Part shown: piece by piece, positions 47,840-58,923 of the stretch | Position numbering within the stretch: the first letter of the stretch is position 1 | Layout of the letters: each line of letters opens with the position of its first letter | DNA from: Cerrena zonata | Taxonomy: Eukaryota > Basidiomycota > Agaricomycetes > Polyporales > Cerrenaceae | DNA length: 64,000 bases | Direction: 5' to 3' | Assembly (NCBI GenBank): GCA_038087015.1 | Contig: JASBNA010000007.1 | Coordinates: forward strand, 806,001-870,000 | The notes under the pieces: model-generated | What the model was told of the DNA's origin: nothing | The model's input: the letters and a program-made list of their open reading frames with translations, nothing else | Database searches by the model: none | Position numbers and translations under genes: made by a program

Positions 47840-48930
47840 ATGACCAGTGCTACCACCAATACAGTCCCAGAAAACCAACGTGGGGATCCCTGGTTCGACG
47901 ATGGAAATATCGTCTTGTTGTCAGAAGACTCCAGTGTCGCATTCAGAGTACATCGCGACTTCCTTTCGCGACACTCAGAAGTCTTCAAATCTATGTTCGA
48001 ATTACCTCAACCTCCTCCCGATGATATCGAATCACTTGAAGGCTGCCAGGTAGTCCGTATGTTTGACCAACCCGTTGAGTTAAGCAATCTGATCAAGGCT
48101 CTATATGATGGCACTGGACCGTAAGTTGCGTCAATTCCATACAAATTCACATAGCTTTGGCTTGAGAAGCGTTTTGCCTCAGATCTTCAAACGAACGAAC
48201 TTTGGAACAGTTCCTTTACACGGCGGGGATACTTCGCCTGTCGACGAAGTATTTTATTCCTCGCCTACGGAACGAGGCTATTCGACAACTTGTGCATACT
48301 TGGTCTAACACTTTACGTGGTCACGACGAGATGATTGAGCTTGCTTTGAAATCTCCTCTCGTCGACGATAAGTCGTATCCTTACGTTCATCCACTCCATG
48401 TCCTCAACCTCGCAAGGGAGAATCACGTCCAAATTATTATACCTTCCGTCCTTTACTTCCTCTCACTATACCCGCTCGCGGACCTCCTAAAGGCAGATCA
48501 CCCCAAACTCAAACTAGATCATCCATCCGCACCATCTTGTCAAATCTCTCCTGAAGATCTGCAAGGATATACCCTAATGTTCCAACACCGTATCCAATTG
48601 ATATTGGATTTTGTACGACGGACGTGCGGAGAACGCGCAGCAGCGCCAGGTTGCTTGAAGGACGGACTCTGCACGAAGGTGTTCATACGAACATCATCAC
48701 GATTATCTCGCACATGGAAGGCTCGCACAGGGCCTCTGCACTTCATGGTGCAAGTCCAAGATGAGATTCTCGAGAATCCGGACGTTTGTGGACCTTGTCG
48801 CAGAGGTTTCAGACAAGATGTGACTGCTCTTCGTGAGAACACATGGAAATCCCTTCCCGTTATTGTCGGATTACCTAGTTGGGCAGAACTAGAAGCTATT
48901 GATCTTACACGGACCTCGAAGAACCAATGA
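47840..48930 (+). CDS. BTB/POZ domain protein
   Basis: Member of the large basidiomycete BTB family. Two exons, 47840-48120 and 48183-48930, join at phase 2 to 342 residues. The BTB fold runs from DPWFDDGNIVLLSEDSSVAF through RVHRDFLSRHSEVFKSMFEL and QVVRMFDQPVELSNLIKALY to TLEQFLYTAGILRLSTKYF. The C-terminal half is the usual family extension, with HVLNLARENHVQIIIPSVLY, a CGERAAAPGCLKDGLC segment and DVCGPCRRGF; the spaced Cys pairs could bind zinc. A role as a Cul3 adaptor is possible but not shown. It is convergent with guanine deaminase, 79 bp apart. Confidence 0.85.
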
Positions 48931-49009
48931 TCAATAGATTTTCTTTCAATATTTGGGTACGGGATGGATGGACTGTACTTCAGGTTAATTGGGATTGGAA
49001 TAATTCTGC

Positions 49010-50557
49010 TTAGACTGTTTTGTTTGTTGAAGACCATCTTTGATGACCCTGAGTCCAAACTGCAGAACGATTGGCCACGCCCCCTAGACACCACCACTTC
49101 TCCACATGCTCTAGGGTGAGCTTCCATATGGATTCCGTGGTTTCTTCGTCCAGTAAGTCCAACGAACCAATACTTGTGCGATGTTCAGGATTGAAGAGGC
49201 GAACTATATATATTTTAGGAGAAAGTCCAAAGGTTTCGCACGAACTGAACTTACTCTGTTGGATATCAAAAGGAGCTCCGATGGTCAATTTCCCGGTGTT
49301 ATGTGCCAGACCCATAGCTGCTGCACCTCCGGCAGTAGCCAGGAACATTGCTTCCTTCCAGTTAATGGACAAGTTACCATTTTGACTATGGTTCTGAGTC
49401 ATTATCCTCGAGCCTTCTCTCATCCTTGAGACGGCGACGGCCTGTCTCATGGCATTCATGATATCAACACTATATCCGCCAGCGATATCGGTGCCCAAAC
49501 CAACTCTAACACCGGTGTCCAGGGCCTCACGTAGAGGGAATGGCAAGGCTGAGAAATATGCATTAGACAAGGGACAGTGTGCAATTGCTGTTCCGTGTTG
49601 AGCGACAACAGTTAATGATGGTGGATCGAGAAATGTGCAATGTGCTTGAATTGTTTGTGGGGTGAGAAGGCCGTGCTGGATGTTGTCAAGTGAGTATTGA
49701 ACTTAAGTACGAACGCGAAACACGACGGAAAATACCTTCTTGAATACATCAATGTCATCCATACCACGTTCTTCTTTAACCCAGGCTACTTGATCGTGAG
49801 CCTCCGCCATATGGCTCTGTATTCGAAGATGTTTGTCCTTAGATAGCTGCCCTAAGCCCGATAGGAGCTCATCGGAGCATGTAGGCACAAACCGTGGGGT
49901 CAGAATGGGCTCGACGAGTCTCTGATTCTGTTCCAAAACCTTCGTCAGATCAAAGCAATGATCCGCAAATGAGGATGCAGCCTCTAACGAGTCTTCTGCA
50001 GAAGCTTCGACGTAGGTTTTCCGAGATGATTGGTCCATAGACAACTTTCCGACGTATGCACGTATTCCTGCTTCCTGCATTACTTCGGCAAGAATTAGGC
50101 TACATTTCGGCCTCAGCGAGTCTACATACACAACAGAAAGTGGTAGTACACACTTTGTTTGCTCCTTAATTGTACCGAATAGCACTACGGCTCCTGTACC
50201 ATGTTCGAGCAAACGTTGCGCTAGTCGTGTGTAGACAGTTCTTGCCAGAGCCGGGTCCGCATCAATTCTCTCCTCCGCCTTGAATGCATACTCATTAAGC
50301 CATTCCATGAGTGGCAAATGAAGTCCAGTCCCCTGATAGAGGAACTGAGGGGCATGAAGATGTAAGTCGCAGAACGTGGGGGTTAGGAAGCTACCCTCCG
50401 GTACCACGTAGCATGGTTGATCCCGTAAGAGGTTTAGTGAAGCCCCCATAGTAGCTGGTGAGATATGGACGATGAATCCATCATCGTTGACGTCTAGTGT
50501 ATGAGACTCGTTAATTTGAAATGTTCTTCCAGCTTCTCTGTAGCCTGAACTTACCAA
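49010..50557 (-). CDS. GUD1: Guanine deaminase
   Basis: Zn-dependent amidohydrolase converting guanine to xanthine in purine salvage; cytosolic. The start is at 50557. Family motifs: FLTPTFCDLHLHAPQFLYQG (HxH metal site and guanine-binding PQF), ARTVYTRLAQRLLEHGTGAV, after an intron SLILAEVMQEAGIRAYVGKL and MDQSS, LTPRFVPTCSD, RIQSHMAEAHDQVAWVKE, TIQAHCTFLD, TAIAHCPLSNAYF, VRVGLGTDIAGGYSVDIMNA (metal Asp). The intron near 50135-50190 was placed so that LFG joins DSLRPKCS in frame. All metal ligands are visible, so the enzyme should be active. It is divergent from the EBP-like gene. Confidence 0.92.
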
Positions 50558-50724
50558 TTACATGATCATGTAGTATCTCAACTTTTCCCAAGCTGGGAGA
50601 GTATACTAAATCACCCCTATAGAGCATGTCACGAAGTTATTGTGCTGATAGATAACGTCAGAGCGCATCTACGGCGCCTACAGAGTCGCTCAAGGTACGA
50701 TCGTACATGACTTCTACTTATAGC

Positions 50725-51747
50725 ATGCCATCAACGCCATCAAAAGTGATCGAAGTTGATCGGATGTGGGGAACCTCGCGTCACCGTGACCGTGAGTGCT
50801 CAGTGAGCTTAGCTTGAACATCTCACCACTTCCTACCTTTCCTTCATAGTACACATATCCACTAACCCATAGCGATAGAATGTCGACGAAGGCGAATCCT
50901 CCCCCGACAATTTTACAGAGTCGTCTGCCTATTCTTTAGCATTCGTCGCATTCGTCGGGCTGGTTGCATGGATTTCATCCAAGACCCTTCTGCCCAAGAA
51001 CGCGCGTTGGCAGGACAGAGTGGCATGGATTTGGCTGGTTAGTACCTATTGCATATGTCTAACTCGTACCGATAGCTGATGTCTTCTCACAGGCCTTTGA
51101 CGCTATGATTCACTTCACATTTGAAGGTTCCTTCCTTTACCTGTCCACCTTTGGACGACAAGTCATCACTAGTACCGGCCCCTTTGCTACACTCTGTAAG
51201 CCTGTTCATTGTGTCGAAATATTTTGTCCTTATATTTTATTATAGGGAAAGAATATGCCTTCGCGGATGCACGTTGGGGAGTCGCGGATCCCACGGTCGT
51301 CTCTTTGGAGATCTTGACCGTGTTGGGTGTTGGTCCCCTTTGCTGCTTCGTGCTTTACCAAATGGCAAAGAACGATCCTGCTAGACACTACTGGATAGTT
51401 GTACTCTCAACTTCAGAACTCTACGGAGGGTTTATGACCTTCGCTCCTGAATGGCTCACCGGAAGTAAGGCTTTGGATACATCCAACTTCTTGTATCTTT
51501 GGGTCTACCTCGTCGTCAGTAATATTTTATGTTGTTCTTCAAATGCAAACACTGATCGTCATCTTACAATAGTTCATGAACGTTCTGTAAGTGCTATGAA
51601 ATTTGTTATTGACTGTGCCGGAATACTGACAACAAATGTTACATTAGCTGGGTGATCATCCCTCTTTGGTTGATGTACGATTCTTACACCCATATCGCAT
51701 ACTCCCTGCGCTCGTACCAAAACAGTGCGCGGGCCAAAAAGAACTGA
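50725..51747 (+). CDS. Emopamil-binding (EXPERA) sterol isomerase-like protein
   Basis: Integral ER membrane protein of the EBP/EXPERA family, related to the sterol delta8-delta7 isomerase. From about 50890 the sequence is clear: SLAFVAFVGLVAWI (TM1), AWIWLAFDAMIHFTFEGSFL (TM2 with the HFxxE motif), KEYAFADARWGVADPTVVSL (W.ADxR signature), EILTVLGVGPLCCFVLYQM, then STSELYGGFMTFAPEWLTGS, LWVYLVFMNVLWVIIPLWLM. It ends with a dilysine-like KKN tail. The 5' end is uncertain: the ATG at 50880 hits a stop after 19 codons, so I propose an exon from the ATG at 50725 spliced (GTGAGC...GATAG) to about 50880; a shorter start is possible. Most fungi make sterols with unrelated Erg2, so this may be a paralogue with another role. 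Confidence 0.8.
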
Positions 51748-51892
51748 ATTACTGGATGTTCCGAACAAACCAGTCTTGATTGAATCGTATCCCTTAGCAT
51801 GACCCTGCGTCGCAGTTTTGTGTCCAGACGCCTATATCCTGTGTCCTGCTTTATCTACAAATAATGTACAAAAATATATCATGCTTGGTTGG

Positions 51893-53369
51893 TTATGAGA
51901 CAACAGCTGTGCGACGTAAATGCTCGAACGGGTGACCATACTTCTTCACCATTTCCTCTTTCAATTCCTGCGCTAGTATCTTTTCACGTTCAATCCTAGG
52001 ATCCCTCTGTAACCATTGTCGATGACCAAGTAGTATTGGTCTATGACGCTTAGGCTGCCCTACATCTTCCTCTTCTTCGATCCTCACTTTCATCTTGATC
52101 CATACCATTCTCCTCTAGCATTGCTGCCACACGACGTTGTGCTCGAGGCCTCGGTGTAAGATCGAATTCGCCGGGTGTTTTGGGGAAGAGGGTGCTACGT
52201 TTCGGTCTCTGAGGCGTAAAAGGAACAGATGAAGTAGAGCTTCGAGACTCAACGAGCAGGGCTTCGGTCTCGGCTTCTTCCTCTGTAACGTTGGACGCAT
52301 CGGGGTCAGATGGCTGTGATGCGAAAGGCTGTAAATCCAATGTGGCTCGAGAAGACGATGCACCAGAAGGGGTATTGGATTTAGAAGTGCTAGGGAAAGC
52401 AGCGGATAATTTGTGTTCTCGTGTGTTGATCGTTCGGTACGATCCAGCTGTTTTCGCCTTCTTCCTCACGGGGGTTTTTGGGAGGCCTTCCTCCATGAGC
52501 TGTTCTTGTAACGATTTGACACGCTTTAGGATTGGGGTCTTGGTAGGAGAAGCTGTAGCATTCGCAGTTGCATGTGGGGGTTTCGGAGGTGAAGTAGCTT
52601 GCGTAGATTTAGAGGGTAACGTCGATGGCCCGGGCTCTGAAGATTTCAACGCTTTGGTTTTTCGCTTGATTTCATCTGCGACGTCCTGACATGATTCTTC
52701 GAGAATAAAACCTATCTCTCGGACGTCCTCCTTGTCAACTTGATACTTCTTGTACATGTTTTTCATGTCCTGTCGTTTCTTCAACTGTGTGTCGTTAGAT
52801 TAAGTGTAAGATACTGAATGGATCCGTGAGCATACCCCGATAACCCGACATGTCCACAAGAATACGGCGAGCGTGATGGCGTCTTGGGCTGAAGCTAGCG
52901 CTCCAGAGAGTTCCTTGGTAGCCTTGAGGTATTTCTCCACGTCCTGCATGCAAGATAGCATGAACTGTGCGTTTGAGAACTGGAGCTCGTTCAAAAGGGA
53001 TTTGTAGGATAACTTCTGCTTAGTTTCATTTCGCGCTGCACTTAGTACTTTCCGCACAATGTTCAAGGTCCGTTTGAATATCTTGGGATGGAGACAGGAA
53101 CTTGTTTGTGTCATGTTCTCAAGAACATCTCCGTTTCCGAGTCTGGGGAACTGTCTCAGCGTGAGCAGAGCCTAGTTGGATTGAATGACTCACTCTTCCG
53201 AGGCAAGGTATGCACATATCACTGCTAGAGCAGAAGCCCCTGCCCCAAGCTCATGACCCGAACCAGGGCCAGTTCTCACTTTAGCAAGCGTGTACAAGTC
53301 TGCGGCCCTTTGGACGGTTTCTGGTTTGCGACAAAGGTTCTGAACTTGTACTTTGTCTAGCTTCTGCAT
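51893..53369 (-). CDS. ORC6: Origin recognition complex subunit 6
   Basis: ORC subunit needed to load the MCM helicase at replication origins; nuclear. The start at 53369 gives a TFIIB-like helical N-terminal domain: VQVQNLCRKPETVQRAADLY, GSGHELGAGASALAVICAYL, then a second cyclin-like half SCLHPKIFKRTLNIVRKVLS, LSYKSLLNELQFSNAQFMLS and LAVFLWTCRVIG. A long disordered Ser/Pro/Lys linker holds several S/T-P sites (for example SPTKTPILKRVKSL and SSVPFTPQRPKRST), possible CDK targets. The conserved C-terminal helix follows after a 46-nt intron: QPKRHRPILLGHRQWLQRDP and KYGHPFEHLR. An intron at about 53185 joins ASEE to QFPRLGNG. Confidence 0.86.
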
Positions 53370-55143
53370 ATTTCGAGAGATCTAGAATCGAGTGGGGAAT
53401 GTTTGGTCCTAAAAATGATACGTGTATACTTATGTTTAGATTAGTAAACGGGAGAAAGGGGGTTAGTAGGAAGTCGCGTCTTGTGCGCTTATATTAGGTG
53501 GTGGCAGAACTCTCAACTTATTCCAAACACAGCGAAGCCAGGAAACCGTTCACATAACATGCAAGGTGCCGAAGACACTTCAGGTGAGCAAAGTAGACAC
53601 ACCGTGATCCTCAAGAGTAGTAGTATACACAACATTTTAGACATCCAGTGGCCATACCTCCGACAGGCGTGACCACCGTTTCCGGAGTTATCACAGTCAC
53701 GCTGTCATTCCAGTCACGGAGTATAAATATTCAGTGACCTGAACTTCAAGTTGAAGATGCACTTTACCGACAGACAAGAAGATAGTCGGTAACTCTACAA
53801 GTTCCCTAACACTATCCCCACCTGAGGCCGCCGACTTGCTGTTAATCCGAGAGGGAAGAAACTACGGCCAAAACTGAAGGACGTCTTCAAAGCGGTTGAC
53901 TTGACTTGGATATCCACCGATGTCCTAGAGATAACGTCACCAGACTGGACAGCACCAGTCAATGGATTTCCCTATGTTATCCCCAACCGCAGATTACTAG
54001 GAGGTCGCGGTCTAACCAATCCGACCCGCGTTTCCCGACTACATGGTGCGAATCATTGACTTTTGCACTTATCAGATATCCCTCGTCTAACCTGTCCATA
54101 GAACCCACTTACGCGTGCGTCACGGACGAAAGACGACCAACCTGTCATAGTTCGAGTGATGGTAACCCGAAGTAAAAATCACGAATATCTTTTTATCATG
54201 CGCAGAATGGCTTGCGGTTCTCTTGAACAATAATGATTACCTTCCGCTTATGGAGGAATTTACCTTGGTGTCCGCCCTCAACCCGATAAATGCTTCGAGG
54301 CATGCTATGGAGATTCGATATGATGCTACATATCTGAGAGCTCAGTACCTTGTCGAACCCGTACTAATTGGAATGCAATCGCTGGGCGTTGTCTCCCTTC
54401 ACAGCCAGAATGTTGCATAAGGTAACAACGTTCTCTAATGTAGCTGTATTCAAACTTATATCTCTGCCAGGACTTATTCAGCCTTGTCAGCTAGCTCCCG
54501 AGTTCCTTCTATCAATGCAGGTCCTGATTAATATGCCCCAGGTCCATATCGTCGATCTTGAGTTTGCTGTTGAATTTCCGGCTGACTAGTTTTTTTGTAA
54601 TCAGCACCCACAACCTATCTTGGGCAGACGTTGTCTTTTCTTTTACAGACTACAAGCTATTCATCCAGACAGAAATCAGGGACTCTTCTCGTGGTTTTTG
54701 CACTTGGTTGATCAGCGCAACGCCACCTTGGACACTATGACCTAGAGGCTTCTTTGTGCTATCCTTTGCTCCGCTCTGATATTCTCATGTATTTTCTATC
54801 TGGTCGTGAAACTCGCCACCGCGTACAACCGGATCCCGTTATCCTCGCCCCCTTCCGTTTCGCATCACTAGCCAATCTAATCCGTCTATCTAACTAGATC
54901 CCGCACATGTGCACTTTTTAATTGTCATCGTTATTATGTTGTGTTTCTCGTGTAGTAATCAGTATATTATGTAGCATTCAAAGTATCGGAACCGCAGTGC
55001 GATAACATTTATTGAATCATGCAAGGTCGAATGACTGGGAGGGTGAGATTGGAATTGGCGTCTGATGGTGGGCCGGTGGCCGTGAGTGGCTTTCGGTGCT
55101 TTCCACCTCCTGGACAGTGGTTGACCAGATTGAGCAACAACCC
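53370..55143. other. Gene-poor stretch with possible F-box/LRR remnant
   Basis: 1.8 kb between ORC6 and the CHFR-like gene. Frames at 54223-54420 (LMEEFTLVSALNPI) and 54368-54589 (VLINMPQVHIVDLEF) resemble the loose leucine-rich style of basidiomycete F-box proteins, but they are in different frames, short and unsupported by splicing. They may be a decayed copy. Nothing else seen. Confidence 0.35.
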
Positions 55144-57957
55144 ATGGCCTCGCCACAACCACCTGTTCTTTCTGATCACCTTCCCATGAACCGTGACATA
55201 CCCCATATATCCACCCTGTCTGAGGCGTCCTCCTCTTCCATTCCTAGTCTCAAACGCAGTGCATCCTCAAGTTTCGACTCTCTCGACGATAATACGATCC
55301 GGAAACGTCTCAAGGAGGATAGCATGAGCGAATTGCCTCCTCCTGAAGAGTCCCAGGCCGTCGACGGCCAAGTCTTGGCAGATGACCTCGAACAGGAGCT
55401 TCAGTGCGGATGCTGCTCTGCACTTGTCTATCGTCCGGTCATTGTTACTCCTTGCCAACATTTCTTCTGCGGAAGGTGAGCTGTCGAATCCTGCATTCCG
55501 GACAAGATGCACATGTAATAATTGTATTCTCTAGCTGTATGGTACTCTGGATCCGAGTAAGTGCTCCACATGTTACGTTGGCCTCTATGTCCCTCCTAAC
55601 TGCTGAGGGACACTGTGGCCACTCTACATCGATGTGAATATCTGATAACTGACTTCAAATTGCAGAATGGTGGCACCAATTGCCCTGCGTGTCGTGGCAT
55701 ATCGATTGCAGTGACGCCATCGCGTGCCTTGCAGTCCATGGCTGATATCTTGACTCGTTCCGCACCTTGGAAGGCGCGTTCAGCCAACGAACGCATGCAA
55801 GCAGATGAAGTATATCGAGCAGGACTAGCATTACGGGTAAGACTGATCTTTCAATCTCGCCCCTTACTACGCCCCACATTATCAGTTCTGTGTCCGATCA
55901 AACCTATACCCGACTATTCGTGACCTTGACGCGGCATCATGGGGGTGGCACTTCACTTGGTGCTTCATGTTATACGTCTCTATCTACGTCCGCCGTTGAG
56001 CACGCATCTCCGGGGCGATGCTCTGCCAAATACCAGTATTCTGACCCCTTGACGTTTCTGGCATTGGGTTGGATATCACATGTCGAGGTTACAAACAGTC
56101 ATGGTCTGGGTTTGGCCTGCATATAACTCGAAAACATTGTCATATTGCATACCTCGGTGAAAGTCAAGCATTTGACCCCCTTGACAATATGTCTTTCTGG
56201 AAAACATTGCTCACGTTCACCGGATGAAAGAAAATAACATGAAATAAATTAAACCGCCTCATGCATTGTTATGAGCATGTATCGCCTTTTGCCCGTTGAT
56301 CTTATGTCCTCCTGATGCTCTGCAACAAAACACGAAGACAACGTTCTATCTGGCCTTCCTATGTTGTTTTCTTTCATCCTCCGGTTGCCAGAAGTGATTC
56401 CCGCGATGGCATAAGGTCAACACACCACTGGGTGTATCCATCTTTCGTGATTTGGGATTTCTCTTGCAATTTATTGATCTATGAATTGCATCGCCATATC
56501 TAGATCCCTACCCCGAGAGTAGCCTCTCCCGAACCTACCATTCCCCAGAACAGCAATGGAAACTTTACACAACCGTGTCCACATTGTACTGCTGGCAACC
56601 AATTTGGATGGAGATGTCCCCATCCCATTGTTGATCCCGAAGCGGACCCGGATAATGCTTGGTCCTTGGATAACGGTACTCCTCCCGGACATGCGTTTTG
56701 CGGGAACTGGTAAGCCTCGTTGCCTGCGTCGTTTGCTATAACTAATGCAACTATCCGTTTGCTGCCACTAGCGAGAGTCTATTAGCCATACAGGCTCCGC
56801 AGACTTCGAAATGTGATTTCTGTCAAGTGTCATTTTGTGGTATTGCTATCCCGGGGCGATGCTCGACATCTTCCTTGGGATCACAACATCCTCATGCTCT
56901 TAGCGACTTGGGTGATTTGATTCAATGTGGAGAACTGTACGAAGCGTTTGACTACAATACCGTTGAGGTCGATATCATGTTGGATTATCTCACCGCTCAG
57001 CAACTTACTCCAAGACATATTTACAAAGAGGTAATGTCTCTGTTTACCCAGCCATTCTGTAATTCATACTAATGCGTCAACCCAGATTATTGCTATCATC
57101 CTCCGTTCACCTCGCCAATTCGCTCCCCTTTTCGAAGCTGATATCTTCTCAGATTTATACTCTGTATCACCAGGCGTCGATGCTGACCCTTCTGCACCAC
57201 GGAATAGAATCTGTCGTATGTGTGCGGCAGAGGTACTTGTGTGGGGACTGAAGCTTTGGTGGGTTCAAGAACGCAAGAAGGGGTTCCTGGAACCGGCTAT
57301 CCTGAATCGACCGGATTGTGCGGAAGGTTCTGAATGTATCAGGCAGAAAGACCAAGGTGAGTTGAAGTTATTTGCGTCGTAGACGTTCGTACTTATTGTG
57401 TGTTTGTATTGATGATGTAGCGCATGCGAAAGAATGTAAGTATTTTTCTTGTTACCTTGTCGAGGTTCAGTTCGTTCATGTCATGTTCTCTCATTGTCAC
57501 AGTCAACCATGTCTTTGGCTCACCAGAACCTATGGAACCAGAACAGTCTAACCCTGCCCCTGCCCCTGTACCCGTACCCGTAGCAGGCCCATCTAACTCG
57601 AATACACAACAACTCCCTCAACTCTCCGAACTAGACCTCCTCCCTCGCCGAAACAGCACCTCAAACATCCACAGACCCTCCCATCTCCCACCACCCAGAG
57701 GCATTTCCCCCGAAATCGACTGGCCTAACAACTTGCCCCCGATCCTCCCTGCACCAGACCGTATGACGTTTGCTGAAGACGACAGTTTATTGTTACCTGT
57801 TATTCGGGATCCATATGGCGGAAATGATAATGTGGGTATGGATGTGGGTGTGCATGCTGGTATTATGGGGGGACGTTCTCAACATGGGTCCCAGTCTCAT
57901 CTTCAGCTGCCGCCGATTCAGATGTCCTCTCAGGATCAAGTGGATGCGTTGCTCTGA
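55144..57957 (+). CDS. CHFR-like RING E3 ubiquitin ligase
   Basis: RING ligase resembling CHFR, a mitotic checkpoint protein. The start at 55144 (CCCATGG) opens a Ser/Pro-rich N-terminus with KRSASSSFDSLDDNTIRKRL. The RING is assembled from three exons: LQCGCCSALVYRPVIVTPCQ, HFFCGSCMVLWI, GGTNCPACRG. After a 667-nt intron (55837-56503) come the C-terminal Cys-rich domain of CHFR: IPTPRVASPEP, PCPHCTAGNQFGWRCPHPI, GTPPGHAFCGNCESLLAIQA, KCDFCQVSFCG and IPGRC, then VDIMLDYLTAQQLTPRHIYK and MCAAEVLVWGLKLWWVQERK. The tail is Pro-rich (PAPAPVPVPV). No FHA domain is encoded upstream of the RING, unlike vertebrate CHFR and yeast Dma1. Other introns are ~50-70 nt. Confidence 0.85.
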
Positions 57958-58923
57958 TTTATAGAGGTGTATGAGTGTATATGTGTTACGTGACTAAGTG
58001 AAATTTATGTTTTCTGCTTCTCTCCCTTCGAGTTTTCGTTTCACTTTCCCTCATTTTCTCATTGCTCATCCTATTCATCCTATTTTTTCTTGCTCATTCT
58101 CTCATTGCCGTGCCGTCTTTATTATCGCTATCATCATTTTTTGTCTGTAACCTCTCTTAAGGAGAATCGTTGGTCCTTACCCCTCATTACGCATTTGCCC
58201 TCGTTCATTGGTCGTAGTCACCGCTAGCTCTCGGTTTTGTCGTGGTTCTCTATCTCCACTCGTTGTACTTTATACTTTACCTTGTCTCCGTCGCAATGAT
58301 ACCGTTTCAAACATTACATGCATCGATATTGGCCCAAGTAGCACATTGTGATTAATCCATAGCACAAGGGTCCATAAACGCGAACGTGAATAACCAAAAA
58401 GATTTTTTAATTCCACAACAGCCTTTCGATCTTTTTTTCCTACAGGAGAGAATAGTAATGTGACTGGGTCCGCGCGATAAGACGTACATACAGATATATA
58501 AGTCAACACACAGAGTATAACCGGCTCGAGTCCGAGCAAGCAAGAAGCAAGAATTATATCTAACAAGAGCGAGAGAGGGAAAGAGAGGAAAGGGGAAGAT
58601 CAGATATATATATATAATAACTCGAGAACGTCGGGGAACGTTCATCGAAAAATGGAAAGGATGGTGTGCGGTTTCCGACCGACAGTAAAACAGTGGAGTA
58701 TAATCCTCGAACCCAAAAAATAAAATAAAATAACAAACAGCAAACGAATGGAAGGTCCGTGATGAGTATATTTATAACAAGGAGAGACGGTAAGTAGGAG
58801 ATATAGTGAGACGTATAGGGGTAGGGGGTAGATTCGGGAGGGAGACGAGGGTAGGCCGGCGGGCGAGGAGCGAGTGAGATGAGTCGAATCCATTAGAAAA
58901 AGGAGCGTGATGTTCCGACCATC
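57958..58923. other. Intergenic between convergent genes
   Basis: About 1 kb between the CHFR-like and Mds3-like stop codons. The first half is T/C-rich on the plus strand; 58560-58620 is purine-rich. Frames are low-complexity. It probably holds both 3' UTRs. Confidence 0.5.
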
